A stretch of DNA of 64,000 bases from Bacteroidaceae bacterium (lineage in GTDB: Bacteria; Bacteroidota; Bacteroidia; Bacteroidales; Bacteroidaceae), in assembly GCA_017469525.1 (NCBI GenBank), contig JAFUGG010000024.1:1-64000 (forward strand), in the 5' to 3' direction. The notes beneath the pieces were generated by a model that had not been told where the DNA came from, made no database searches, and saw nothing but the letters and a program-made list of their open reading frames with translations. Below are positions 43,743 through 51,868 of this stretch, in pieces (positions within the stretch are counted from its first letter, which is position 1; each line of letters opens with the position of its first letter). A program made the translations under genes and the position numbers.

Positions 43743-44708
43743 TCAGAAGGCACTCGCCTTGAGTCGGAGACCTTCGCATTCGTCGAGGCCGAACATGAGG
43801 TTCATGTTCTGCACAGCCTGCCCGACGGCTCCCTTCAGGAGATTGTCGATACAGGAGATCATGAGCAGTTGGTCCTCGTACTTCTCCACGTAAACCAGGG
43901 CTTTGTTGGTGTTTACAACCTGCTTCATATCAGGGCTCTTCATGACGAAGTGCGTGAAGGCAGCGTCCTCGTAATAGTCCTCGTATATCTGTTTAACCTG
44001 TTCCAGAGGCATGTCACACTTGGCATAGGCAGTCACGAAGATGCCTCGCGTGAAGCAACCTCGCTGCGGGATGAAGAGCACGCGACCTTCGTAGCCGGGC
44101 CGAAGCTCCTGCACCGTCTGGTTGATTTCGAGCAGATGCTGGTGCGTGAAGGTCTTGTAGACGGAGATGTTATCGTTTCGCCACGAGAAATGTGTCGTGG
44201 CTCCGGGCTTCTGACCTGCGCCCGTGCTGCCCGTGATACCGTTGACATGAATGTCGCCACTGATGATGTCGGCCTTCAAGGCAGGCAGCAGAGCGAGCTG
44301 GATGGCAGTGGCAAAACAGCCTGGATTGGCGAGGCGTTGGCAGCCGCGTATCGTCGAGCGATGCGTCTCAGGCAGTCCATAGACAAAGTCATGCTCCCCG
44401 CTTATGCGGAAGTCCTGCGCCAAGTCGATAATCTTGACGTTCGAAGGTATCTCATGCTCGCTCAGGAACTGGGCGCTCTTGCCGTGCCCGAAGCAGAAGA
44501 AGACGACGTCCACTTGGTCGAAGGGGAGGTTGAGGCTGAACCTCAACCCACAGTCGCCGACCAGTCCTTCGTGGACATCGCTGACGAGGTTGCCGGCGTT
44601 CGACTCGCTATGGGCAAAGACAATCTCCGCCTCGGGGTGTCCCAAAAGCACCCGTATCAGTTCGCCACCGGTATATCCGGCAGCTCCAAGTATTCCTACT
44701 CTTACCAT
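43743..44708 (-). CDS. argC: N-acetyl(succinyl)-gamma-glutamyl-phosphate reductase
   Basis: A 321-residue NADPH-dependent reductase: VGILGAAGYTGGELIRVLLGHPE, the catalytic cysteine in LANPGCFATAIQLAL, and the segment around GITGSTGAGQK. It belongs to the arginine operon between argG and argD. A 22-bp array of near-identical units lies just upstream, between argG and argC. Confidence 0.95.
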   Translation of the reverse strand: MVRVGILGAAGYTGGELIRVLLGHPEAEIVFAHSESNAGNLVSDVHEGLVGDCGLRFSLNLPFDQVDVVFFCFGHGKSAQFLSEHEIPSNVKIIDLAQDFRISGEHDFVYGLPETHRSTIRGCQRLANPGCFATAIQLALLPALKADIISGDIHVNGITGSTGAGQKPGATTHFSWRNDNISVYKTFTHQHLLEINQTVQELRPGYEGRVLFIPQRGCFTRGIFVTAYAKCDMPLEQVKQIYEDYYEDAAFTHFVMKSPDMKQVVNTNKALVYVEKYEDQLLMISCIDNLLKGAVGQAVQNMNLMFGLDECEGLRLKASAF

Positions 44709-44745
44709 AGTTTTATCATTTCATTAAGTGCGTCTCGAAAACAGC

Positions 44746-44855
44746 TACGCCTATCCTACAAACGCGGCACGTCGAATTGAGCAACGCGGCACGTCGAATT
44801 GAGCAACGCGGCACGTCGAATTGAGCAACGCGACACGTCGAGTTTTGAGACGCCA
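44746..44855. repeat. 22-bp-period array, site 9 (4 near-identical units plus 1)
   Basis: CACG at 44768, 44790, 44812 and 44834, with TACG in phase at 44746, all exactly 22 apart. Three units are identical (CACGTCGAATTGAGCAAC then GCGG); the fourth begins CACGTCGAGTTT. It is an intra-operon array between argG and argC. Confidence 0.9.
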
Positions 44856-44876
44856 CCTTCCGAGGAACAAATCCAC

Positions 44877-46073
44877 CTATTTCCTTTCGTCCGGATGAGC
44901 CAGATAGTATGCACGAAGAGCCGTGGATGTCACCTTGATGAAGCCCTTTGCGTCTTCGCTCGTCCAAGCCTTTGCCGTCTCGCCATATTCGCCGAGCTTG
45001 TTCTTGACAAGGTCGTTGGGACTGTCCACGCCGACCGTCTGGAAGCAGAGCGGCCGCAGTTCGAGCGTCACTTCGCCCGTCACGTTCCTCTGACTGCTCA
45101 GCAGCATCGCCTCGATGTCCGGCATGACAGGCTCCAGATATTGGCTCTCGTGAAGGAACATACCGTACCAGTTGGCCACTTGCTCCTTCCAGTATTGCTG
45201 CCACTTAGACAGGGTGAACTTCTCCAGATAACGGTGCGCACCAATGATCAGCATGGGAGCGGCGGCTTCGAAACCAACCCTTCCCTTGATGCCAATGATG
45301 GTGTCGCCCACGTGACAGTCGCGACCGATGCCGTAGCGGGCGCCTATCTCCTCGACTTTCTGGATAGCCTTTATCTTGTCCTCGAAGTGTTCTCCGTTGA
45401 CGCTGCATATCTCGCCCTTCTCGAAACCGATTTTCAGCAGCTCGGGACCCACCTCTGTCGGGTGCTTCAGATAGGCACTTTCGGGCAGTCCTTGCTTTGA
45501 GTCGAGGATTTCTCCGCCGCAGATGCTGGTCCCCCAAAGGCCCACGTTGTAGCTGTACTTGAGCTTCGTGAAGTCGGCAAAGTAGCCGTTTCGGTTGAGA
45601 TAATCCACCTCTTCCTGTCGCGAAAGGTTTCCGTCGCGCGTCAGCGTGATGATTTCCACGCCCGGACACATCACCAGAAAGGTCATGTCGAAACGTATCT
45701 GGTCGTTGCCAGCGCCGGTGGAACCGTGGGCGATGGCTGTGGCACCAATCTCCTTGGCGTATCTCGCAATGGCAAGAGCCTGGAAGATACGCTCGCTGCT
45801 TACTGATATGGGATAACAGTTGTTACGGAGCACGTTGCCGAAGACCATGTACTTCAAGGACTTCTCATAGTATTCCTGCGTCACGTCGAGCGTGACATAC
45901 TGCTTGGCACCCAGCTTGTAGGCGTTCTCTTCGTTAGCCTTGAGCTGCTCCGCACTGAAGCCTCCCGTGTTGGCACAAGCGGCATAAACCTCGTAACCCT
46001 TCTCCTTTGCCAGGTACATCACCGTGTAGCTGGTATCCAAACCGCCGCTAAAGGCGACAACTACTTTCTTCAT
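44877..46073 (-). CDS. argG: argininosuccinate synthase
   Basis: ATP-dependent ligation of citrulline and aspartate. The 398 residues show the ATP-binding VVVAFSGGLDTSYTV, AHGSTGAGNDQIRFD and the citrulline/aspartate segment LWGTSICGGEI. It is longer than the E. coli-unlike short form but fits Bacteroidetes ArgG. It lies downstream of the GNAT gene, with three REP-like palindromes between. Confidence 0.95.
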   Translation of the reverse strand: MKKVVVAFSGGLDTSYTVMYLAKEKGYEVYAACANTGGFSAEQLKANEENAYKLGAKQYVTLDVTQEYYEKSLKYMVFGNVLRNNCYPISVSSERIFQALAIARYAKEIGATAIAHGSTGAGNDQIRFDMTFLVMCPGVEIITLTRDGNLSRQEEVDYLNRNGYFADFTKLKYSYNVGLWGTSICGGEILDSKQGLPESAYLKHPTEVGPELLKIGFEKGEICSVNGEHFEDKIKAIQKVEEIGARYGIGRDCHVGDTIIGIKGRVGFEAAAPMLIIGAHRYLEKFTLSKWQQYWKEQVANWYGMFLHESQYLEPVMPDIEAMLLSSQRNVTGEVTLELRPLCFQTVGVDSPNDLVKNKLGEYGETAKAWTSEDAKGFIKVTSTALRAYYLAHPDERK

Positions 46074-46132
46074 CTTCTATTTTACGATTGAGTATTAACG
46101 ATTCTTTGACATTTGTATTCACTTCCTTTGTT

Positions 46133-46245
46133 CGGTCGGATTTGTAATCCGACCGCGTGGAATATAGGGATTTGTAATCCCGCAACTGTTCTTTTATCGC
46201 ATTGCAAATGCTTATATTCCATGCTGGCGGATTACAAATCCGCCA
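46133..46245. repeat. three REP-like palindromes with GGATTTGTAATCC core
   Basis: CGGTCGGATTTGTAATCCG and onward (46133-46155), GGGATTTGTAATCCC (46167-46181) and TGGCGGATTACAAATCCGCC (46225-46245). The flanks TGGAATATAGGG and CTTATATTCCATG are partly inverted too. I recall this core from REP-like repeats of Bacteroidetes linked to Y1 transposases; no transposase is present in the window. Confidence 0.75.
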
Positions 46246-46252
46246 GGACATT

Positions 46253-46873
46253 CTATTCAATTCCACGCAAAACCAGCGTCCGCATCACATCCTTGATGAC
46301 TTCGAGCGACGTCGGTTCGCCTTTATGCTTGTCGGGGTCCCAGAGCATACCCGTGCAGACACAGAACTTTCGATTCTTTGCTTCGAGGATGTCATGATTG
46401 ATGCAGCCCTGACATCCATGCCAGAAAGCATCGTCGTCGGTAAGCTGATTGAAGCTGACAGGCACGTAACCCAGCGCCGTATTCATTTTCATCACGGCAT
46501 CGCCACTGGTCAGGCTGAATATCTTGGCGTGCGGCCAACGCAGGCGAGCCAGCGTAAACGTATAATCCTTAATGCGTTTGGCAACGCCCAAGCCCTGATA
46601 ATCGGGATGAACTATCAAGCCGGAAGTGGTGACATAATGCTTGTTGCCCCACGTCTCGATGTAGCTGAAGCCCACGAACTTCTCGCCATCTAAAGCCAGA
46701 ACAGCCTTGCCCTCCTTCATCTTCGTTGCCACATATTCATGGGTTCGCTCGGCAATGCCAGTCCCACGCTTGCGCGCAGCTTCGCGAATGGTTTCTATAA
46801 TTGTATCGACATACTTCTCGTGCTCGGCATCAGCCACAAGCACTCGTATGTCTTCTCCCTTTATATCACTCAT
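46253..46873 (-). CDS. GNAT acetyltransferase in the arginine operon
   Basis: A 206-residue GNAT-fold protein: FVGFSYIE, the acyl-CoA loop region GLIVHPDYQGLGVAKRIKDY, and AVMKMNTALGYVPVSF. It lies between argR and argG, and no argA or argJ is seen in the window. It is therefore a candidate for the N-acylation of glutamate that starts the (succinylated) arginine pathway. That role is inference from position; the sequence gives only the GNAT fold. The C-terminal half is cysteine-rich (HGCQGCINHD, FCVCTG). Confidence 0.85.
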   Translation of the reverse strand: MSDIKGEDIRVLVADAEHEKYVDTIIETIREAARKRGTGIAERTHEYVATKMKEGKAVLALDGEKFVGFSYIETWGNKHYVTTSGLIVHPDYQGLGVAKRIKDYTFTLARLRWPHAKIFSLTSGDAVMKMNTALGYVPVSFNQLTDDDAFWHGCQGCINHDILEAKNRKFCVCTGMLWDPDKHKGEPTSLEVIKDVMRTLVLRGIE

Positions 46874-46914
46874 CTCTTATAAGTCTTCCTTATATAAATA
46901 ATGTGTACGTCTGT

Positions 46915-47394
46915 TTATCCTAACTTGGGAAACATGTCGCGGACAATCATGCCAGCAGCTTCCCGCTCCACTCCCTCTGCCAAGACCACAATGACTGTGT
47001 CGTCGCCTGCCACTGTGCCAAGGAAGTAGGGATGCTTCAGGTTGTCCACATCATAGGCAACCATGCTGGCATGACCGGGCGGTGTGTGCACGACCATCAG
47101 ATTACCGGAGAAGTTCAAGCGCCACTTCGTCTGGTTTATCTCCTCCAACGTAGGCACGGGTTCGAACTGTCCCTCGCGAGGTAATGCATAGACACTGAGG
47201 CCACTGCGTACTCTGACCTTACTGATGCGCAACTGCTTGAGGTCTCGGCTCAGTGTAGTTTGGGTGCTGACGAAGCCTTCCTCTTTAAGCGCAGCAAGCA
47301 ATTCCTCCTGACTCTCCAGGCTGTTCATGCTGACAATCTTGCGGATTGTCTGCAGTCTTGCTTTCTTGTCTTGCTTATCTGTTTTCTCTTGCAT
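46915..47394 (-). CDS. argR: arginine repressor
   Basis: A 159-residue ArgR: an N-terminal winged helix (LQTIRKIVSMNSLESQEELL, TQTTLSRDLKQLRISKVR) and a C-terminal oligomerisation/arginine-binding domain with the GTVAGDDTVIVVL segment. It probably represses the arginine genes when arginine is plentiful. It heads the cluster, and TGCATA palindromes overlap its own promoter. Confidence 0.95.
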   Translation of the reverse strand: MQEKTDKQDKKARLQTIRKIVSMNSLESQEELLAALKEEGFVSTQTTLSRDLKQLRISKVRVRSGLSVYALPREGQFEPVPTLEEINQTKWRLNFSGNLMVVHTPPGHASMVAYDVDNLKHPYFLGTVAGDDTVIVVLAEGVEREAAGMIVRDMFPKLG

Positions 47395-47422
47395 ATTCTA
47401 ATGCTTTTATAAGTTTGCGGCT

Positions 47423-47505
47423 GCAAAGGTACAACATTTTATGCAAAACACCATAAGATTTCGTGCATAATATGCACTTCCTTATACTTTTTCCTGCATA
47501 AGGTC
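47423..47505 (-). promoter_or_regulatory. argR promoter with possible ARG boxes
   Basis: The minus strand has TACCTTTG (47424-47431) as the -7 box. Upstream of it lie TTATGCA (47439-47445), the palindrome GTGCATAATATGCAC (47463-47477) and CTGCATAAGG (about 47494-47503). The repeated TGCATA half-sites fit an ArgR operator; this is inference. Confidence 0.5.
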
Positions 47506-47528
47506 CCATTCAACCTGCATATTTCACA

Positions 47529-48830
47529 TTATTTATCGAGTATGCGGAGTTGAACAAGCTCAATCTTGGTAGTGGTCTTTTTGGTGACTTTGAACTCCCA
47601 TTTACCAATCCTGACGGGTTCGTTAAGTTTGGGAAAGTTCTGGAACTCATGAAGAATAAGGCCTCCGACGGTCAGGTATTCGTCGCTTTCCGGCAAATCA
47701 AGGTCAAGAAGTTCATTGGCTTGTGCTATCTCGAGACGGCCGGAAAGCTGGTATTCGCCTGGAGCCGTCTGCCGAGCAGTATAGTTCTTGCTGTCATGTT
47801 CGTCTTCTATCTCACCGAATATCTCTTCCACAAGATCTTCCATCGTGACAATTCCGCTTGTGCCGCCAAACTCATCGACGATAACGGCAAGCGAACGTTT
47901 CTGGCTGATGAAGATACCAAGCAGCTTCTGGGCATTCATCGTCTCGGGTACGATGGGCACTTCGCGAATATGTTCCGTCCAGTCCTCATCTTCGGCAAGG
48001 CGGAACAGTTCGACCGTATGGATATAGCCGACGATGTCGTCAATATCTTCCTTATAGACGATTATCTTGCTATGACCGCTCTCGACGAACTGCGTGCGCA
48101 GTTCTTGCAAGGAGGTGTCGACTGCCACAGCTGTTATCTCTGTTCGCGGCACGATGCAGTCGCGCACCTTGACGGAACTGAAGTCGAGGGCATTCTGGAA
48201 TATCTTCACCTCGTCTTCGATGTCCTCATCGTCGGTTGCCTTCTCAATGTTGCTTTGGATGAGATAGTCGAGGTCTTCGCGGGTAAAGGTCTTTTCCTGT
48301 TTCGCCTTCTTCACTTTTTCTCCTATCATCCAGAGCAAGAGCTTGCCAAGCGAGCTTGTGAACTTGCTGATGGGCCATAGTATAATATAGAAGAAATAGG
48401 CCGGCAGGGCGAAGATGCGCATCATCTTGTTGGGATTGATGCGGAAGAGTGTCTTTGGCAGGAACTCGCCAGTGACAAGTACGATGAAAGTGGCGAGGAT
48501 GGTTTGCAGGAAGAGGCAGAGGGCTTCGTTGGGGCAGTCGCCGTCAGGATGATGAATGCCCAGGGGAATGAGGAGAAGGGCATTGACTATCCTTGCCATC
48601 AGGATGCCATAGACGACCAGGGCAATGTTGTTTCCTACCAGAAGGGTGGAGATGAAACTGTTGGGGTGACGATAGAAGGTGTCTATGAGGCGTGACGAGA
48701 AGCCTTGTTCTTCCCTATCCATCTCAAAGCGCAACTTGCTGCTTGAGACGAAGGCTATCTCCATTCCCGAGAAGAAGCCCGAGAGCAGGAGGATAACGAT
48801 TGTGGCTATTATGGTTGAAGTGTCTATCAT
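47529..48830 (-). CDS. gldE: GldE-like CNNM/CBS transporter-associated protein
   Basis: A 433-residue protein with an N-terminal DUF21/CNNM membrane domain (four hydrophobic segments, first GFFSGMEIAFVSSSKLRFE), two CBS repeats (IVPRTEITAVAVDTS, PIVPETMNAQKLLGIF), and a C-terminal CorC/HlyC domain (VDEFGGTSGIVTMEDLVEEIFGEI). In Bacteroidetes this is the gldE position, tied to GldD and gliding/T9SS in motile relatives; in other bacteria relatives move magnesium or cobalt. Its start overlaps the lptC stop (ATGA). Confidence 0.88.
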   Translation of the reverse strand: MIDTSTIIATIVILLLSGFFSGMEIAFVSSSKLRFEMDREEQGFSSRLIDTFYRHPNSFISTLLVGNNIALVVYGILMARIVNALLLIPLGIHHPDGDCPNEALCLFLQTILATFIVLVTGEFLPKTLFRINPNKMMRIFALPAYFFYIILWPISKFTSSLGKLLLWMIGEKVKKAKQEKTFTREDLDYLIQSNIEKATDDEDIEDEVKIFQNALDFSSVKVRDCIVPRTEITAVAVDTSLQELRTQFVESGHSKIIVYKEDIDDIVGYIHTVELFRLAEDEDWTEHIREVPIVPETMNAQKLLGIFISQKRSLAVIVDEFGGTSGIVTMEDLVEEIFGEIEDEHDSKNYTARQTAPGEYQLSGRLEIAQANELLDLDLPESDEYLTVGGLILHEFQNFPKLNEPVRIGKWEFKVTKKTTTKIELVQLRILDK

Positions 48831-49402
48831 TGACGGGTTGGTTCTGTCTCTGAGACGGGGAAGGTTCCGACGGAGTTGAATACTGTGTAGCGTGTCATCT
48901 GCTCGTTGCTGTGGAACTCATCTCCTTCGAGTTCACGTTCGGGAGTCGTGATGTGCATGTATGTGGAGTTCCATATCTCGTGGGCATTCAGGTCCCAGAA
49001 GAGTTCTTCTGTCCGGAAGACGTCGCCGTTCACGTTGCGCACCAGTACTCTGCCTCGCAGTTCCCAGAGCTGCTGTTTGTGCAGGTAGGCTGTGTCGGCT
49101 TGCACGAAGAGGTCGGTGTGGAACTTCTCGTCGAAGCGTTCCATGAGCAGGCCTTTCATGAACTTCCATGTGGGTGCCTCTCCGCCCACGCCATTATAGA
49201 TGTCCCATTCCTCGACCACAAGATGATAGCGCATCATGCCGCTGTCGCTTATGAAGGTGTTGATGCCTTTGGAGTGCATGAAGAGGAGCGAGTCTTTTGC
49301 CGGGATGGGGTCTGCAAGATGTTCCGTCTCATTCGAGCAGCCGAAGGAGAGGAGAAGAAGCAGAAGGAGCAAAACGTGGTAAGAGAAAAGCGTATTCCTC
49401 AT
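48827..49402 (-). CDS. lptC: LPS export protein LptC
   Basis: A 191-residue protein with a lipoprotein-like N-terminus (LLLLSFGCSNE) and the LptC beta-jelly roll (HSKGINTFISDSGMMRYHLVVEEWDIYN, GLLMERFDEKFHTD, RGRVLVRNVNGDVFRTEELFWD). It is an anchor for the periplasmic bridge that moves lipopolysaccharide; LptE is encoded at 29760-30278. It overlaps gldE by ATGA and the upstream OMP gene by one base. Confidence 0.88.
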   Translation of the reverse strand: MRNTLFSYHVLLLLLLLLSFGCSNETEHLADPIPAKDSLLFMHSKGINTFISDSGMMRYHLVVEEWDIYNGVGGEAPTWKFMKGLLMERFDEKFHTDLFVQADTAYLHKQQLWELRGRVLVRNVNGDVFRTEELFWDLNAHEIWNSTYMHITTPERELEGDEFHSNEQMTRYTVFNSVGTFPVSETEPTRQ

Positions 49403-50727
49403 TATTCAATCTTATACCTCATGAACCAGCGTTCGTTGAAGGTCATGCCCAGGCTGATGACGAAATAGTCTTCCTTTATCATGCCCGTTGCGCTGGCCGA
49501 GCGTCTCAGCCAGCCGACGCCGACGTTTACCACTGAGCGGTTGTTGATTTTGTTTATGATGGGAATTCCGGCTCCCATGCTGAGCTTGAACTCCATGGGT
49601 CCGTCCTGTTCGTTTATCTTGAGGTAGGGTGTGGAGTAGTTGATGCCGGCACGGTACTGGATGCGTTCCCAGAACTTGCCGTATGGGTTGGGAGTCCACT
49701 GAGAGCCCAGAGCGATTCGTGTCATGTCCCTGTAGAGGCCTTCCATCGGTTCGTATCCGTTAGCCGTTTCGATGGGCATGCGGCATTTTCCCCAGCGTTC
49801 GTAGTGCACGTCGGCACCCACCAGCAGGGTGTTCTTATGTTGCCATGCAGCACCGAAGCCGAAGGTGGTGGGCAGGTCAAAAGGCGACGAGGCCGTGAAG
49901 GATGTAGAGTCGCCGACGGTGGTATAGTGTACGAGCGTCGCATCCTGCGCTATCTTGTGTCCTATGCCGACCGTGAAGCCGAGGTTCAGCCAGTCCTGTC
50001 GCGTGAGGCGGACGGGGTATTGTGCGCCCAAGTCTATCTTGAAGGTTCTCAGCGTTGCCGTATAGCTCTTGAGGGTACTATTGTATGACGCGCTGCTGAT
50101 GCCTCCTTCCTTGAACAACGGCATCATGAGGTGGTAGTACTTGCCCCACACAAAGCCTATGTTGGCTCCAATAGAGATGTTCTTGAAGGCTCTCCAGCCT
50201 AGGCCGGCGTATGCCACGTTGAGTCCGCCGCTGCCGTTATAGCTGTTGCTGCTTGTAATGGGCAGGGTGGTGTTGACGTCGGAGGAGATGGACTGGTCTG
50301 GCGACGAGAAGTCGTAGCCGATGCTCGTATAGGGCATGTAGCCGAGGGCGAGGCCGAGGTTCTTCGCTATATGCATTCCTGCATGCACATAGTCGAACGT
50401 TGCATTGTTGATGCCTACACTCTTTGCTCCTTGCGACATGCGTCCGAAGGAGCCGCTCATGCCTACGTCCAGGATGAGGCTCAGGGAGTCGATGGCGGAA
50501 TAGGAGGCCGGATTGGCCACATTGACGCGGTTGCCTATGCGGAAGCCTAAGCCGACGCCACCCATCGACTTGTTGAAGCCTTGCGACTGGTCGTGCGGCA
50601 ATCCCAGGCCGAAGCGGGAATACGAGGAGAGTGTTCCTGCCACCTGGGCATGCAAGGAGCATGGAGCAAGGAGCAAGGAGCAAGGGGCGAGGAGCAAGAG
50701 AAGTGCAAGTAACTTAAGATTCTTCAT
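49402..50727 (-). CDS. outer-membrane beta-barrel protein (OmpP1/FadL-like)
   Basis: A 441-residue predicted outer-membrane protein with a signal peptide and repeated amphipathic strands (GLGLPHDQSQGFNKSMGGVGLGF, ISIGANIGFVWGKYYHL, AGINYSTPYLKINE). I recall a protein of this kind between coaX and lptC in other Bacteroidales. The signal peptide (LLLLAPCSLLLAPCSLHA) is encoded by tandem GGAGCAAGGAGCAA words (50650-50697), a repeat that became a hydrophobic leader. The start overlaps the coaX stop (ATGA). Confidence 0.78.
   Translation of the reverse strand: MKNLKLLALLLLLAPCSLLLAPCSLHAQVAGTLSSYSRFGLGLPHDQSQGFNKSMGGVGLGFRIGNRVNVANPASYSAIDSLSLILDVGMSGSFGRMSQGAKSVGINNATFDYVHAGMHIAKNLGLALGYMPYTSIGYDFSSPDQSISSDVNTTLPITSSNSYNGSGGLNVAYAGLGWRAFKNISIGANIGFVWGKYYHLMMPLFKEGGISSASYNSTLKSYTATLRTFKIDLGAQYPVRLTRQDWLNLGFTVGIGHKIAQDATLVHYTTVGDSTSFTASSPFDLPTTFGFGAAWQHKNTLLVGADVHYERWGKCRMPIETANGYEPMEGLYRDMTRIALGSQWTPNPYGKFWERIQYRAGINYSTPYLKINEQDGPMEFKLSMGAGIPIINKINNRSVVNVGVGWLRRSASATGMIKEDYFVISLGMTFNERWFMRYKIE
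50650..50697. repeat. GGAGCAA tandem words encoding a signal peptide
   Basis: Copies of GGAGCAAGGAGCAAGG-type words run through codons for the LLLAPCSLLLAPCS leader of the outer-membrane protein. Similar A/G-rich words are not seen in its mature part. Confidence 0.65.
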
Positions 50728-51470
50728 TCTAAATTCTTAATTCTTAACTCTTCATTGTAGTCGAGTATCTTGTTGAGTCCTCTGGGGACGATGTATTTGT
50801 CTGTATGCACGAGGCTCTTGATGTCCTCGTCGAAGTTGATGCGATTGCCGCCTGTCAAGAAGACCTGCAGACGCGGGAACTTCGAGCGCATGGACTTGAT
50901 GTATCCCTCTATCTCATACTTCATGCCTCGAAGCACACCGCTGCGGATGGCTGTCTCGGTGCTGTAGCCCATGCCGGGCACTTCGCCCTCGGCATCTACC
51001 AGGGGCAGGCGGGCCGTGAACTCGTGCAAGGCTCTGAGCCGCATCTGCATGCCTGGAGCGATGTTGCCACCCCAGTAGTTGCCGCGGGCATCGATGACTT
51101 CATAGGTGATGCACGTGCCTGCATCGATGATGAGGAGGTCTGTGGCAGGCTTCAGCGAGCTGGCGCCCACGACGGCTGCCAGGCGGTCGCTACCCAGCGT
51201 CTCGGGCGTGCGGTAGCGGCAGGTGATGGGCACAGGCGTATCGGAAGAGAAGCGGAGAACGGGAAACGGCAGGGCGGAGAGCGCTGCCTGCTCGCTGGCA
51301 GTCAGGTCGCGGACGGAGCCCACGATGCCACGATTGAAGCTGTGTTTCCCTGCGAAGGCCTCTATCCCTGATCGGTCGCCATTCTCCACGCGGACCTCTT
51401 CAGCAGGCTCATCGCCACGGAAAGCCACCATCTTGATGACGGTGTTCCCTATGTCCATAATCAGTTTCAC
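50724..51470 (-). CDS. coaX: type III pantothenate kinase
   Basis: First step of CoA synthesis. From GTG 51470 the product begins MKLIMDIGNTVIKMVAF, the phosphate-binding start of CoaX, and has 248 residues; ATG 51458 (MDIGNT) is the alternative. Other motifs are GSDRLAAVVGA, IDAGTCITYEV and GGNIAPGMQMR. A TATCTTTG box (about 51477-51484 on the minus strand) ends only 6 bases before the GTG, so the transcript may be leaderless. Confidence 0.9.
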   Translation of the reverse strand: MKLIMDIGNTVIKMVAFRGDEPAEEVRVENGDRSGIEAFAGKHSFNRGIVGSVRDLTASEQAALSALPFPVLRFSSDTPVPITCRYRTPETLGSDRLAAVVGASSLKPATDLLIIDAGTCITYEVIDARGNYWGGNIAPGMQMRLRALHEFTARLPLVDAEGEVPGMGYSTETAIRSGVLRGMKYEIEGYIKSMRSKFPRLQVFLTGGNRINFDEDIKSLVHTDKYIVPRGLNKILDYNEELRIKNLE

Positions 51471-51645
51471 GGGTGCAAAGATACGACAAAAAATGATAAC
51501 AAAGAAAAGAAAGGCGGAAAATCTTACGCATACCCCCTTGCATGTCATCTTCTGCAGGCTTGCGCGGGCGGTCGAGCGGGCTGCCCGATGCACCGATCCT
51601 GGCAGGCTGGTTCGGGCAAGAAAACAGACCAGGTTGTTTGCACAT

Positions 51646-51711
51646 ACATGTAGATGCAATTGCATGTACATGTAGATGCAATTGCATCTACATGTATGTG
51701 CAAACTCCCCT
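51646..51711. repeat. 22-bp-period array, site 10 (3 units)
   Basis: ACATGT at 51646, 51668 and 51690, exactly 22 apart. Units read ACATGTAGATGCAATTGCAT with a TG or CT end, and the second half contains the palindrome ATGCAATTGCAT. It lies between the divergent coaX and DUF4105 genes. A further palindrome (CTCCCCTTTAGGGGAAG) follows at 51705-51721. Confidence 0.87.
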
Positions 51712-51832
51712 TTAGGGGAAGTTGAGAAGTTAGAGCAGGAGGATTGCTGGGGCAGATTGTATTCTCTTGCTCCTCACCCCTTATTCCTTGCCCTTTTCTT
51801 CATATTATATAATGTAAAGGAATGGGATATTC

Positions 51833-51863
51833 TTGCGAGTTTCGAAAAAAAGTCGTACCTTTG
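51833..51863 (+). promoter_or_regulatory. promoter of the DUF4105 gene, leaderless spacing
   Basis: TTG at 51833-51835, 20 bases, TACCTTTG at 51856-51863. The GTG start codon begins at 51869, five bases after the -7 box, so transcription should start at or beside it. Confidence 0.65.
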
Positions 51864-51868
51864 CGCCC

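Noticed and set aside
44877..46073. Frameshift in the arginine or proline genes due to repeats
   Set aside because: All frames are open to a normal length; the repeat inserts keep the frame.
51471..51671. Upstream extension of coaX
   Set aside because: It would include the promoter and the 22-bp array, and it precedes the conserved DIGNT start.
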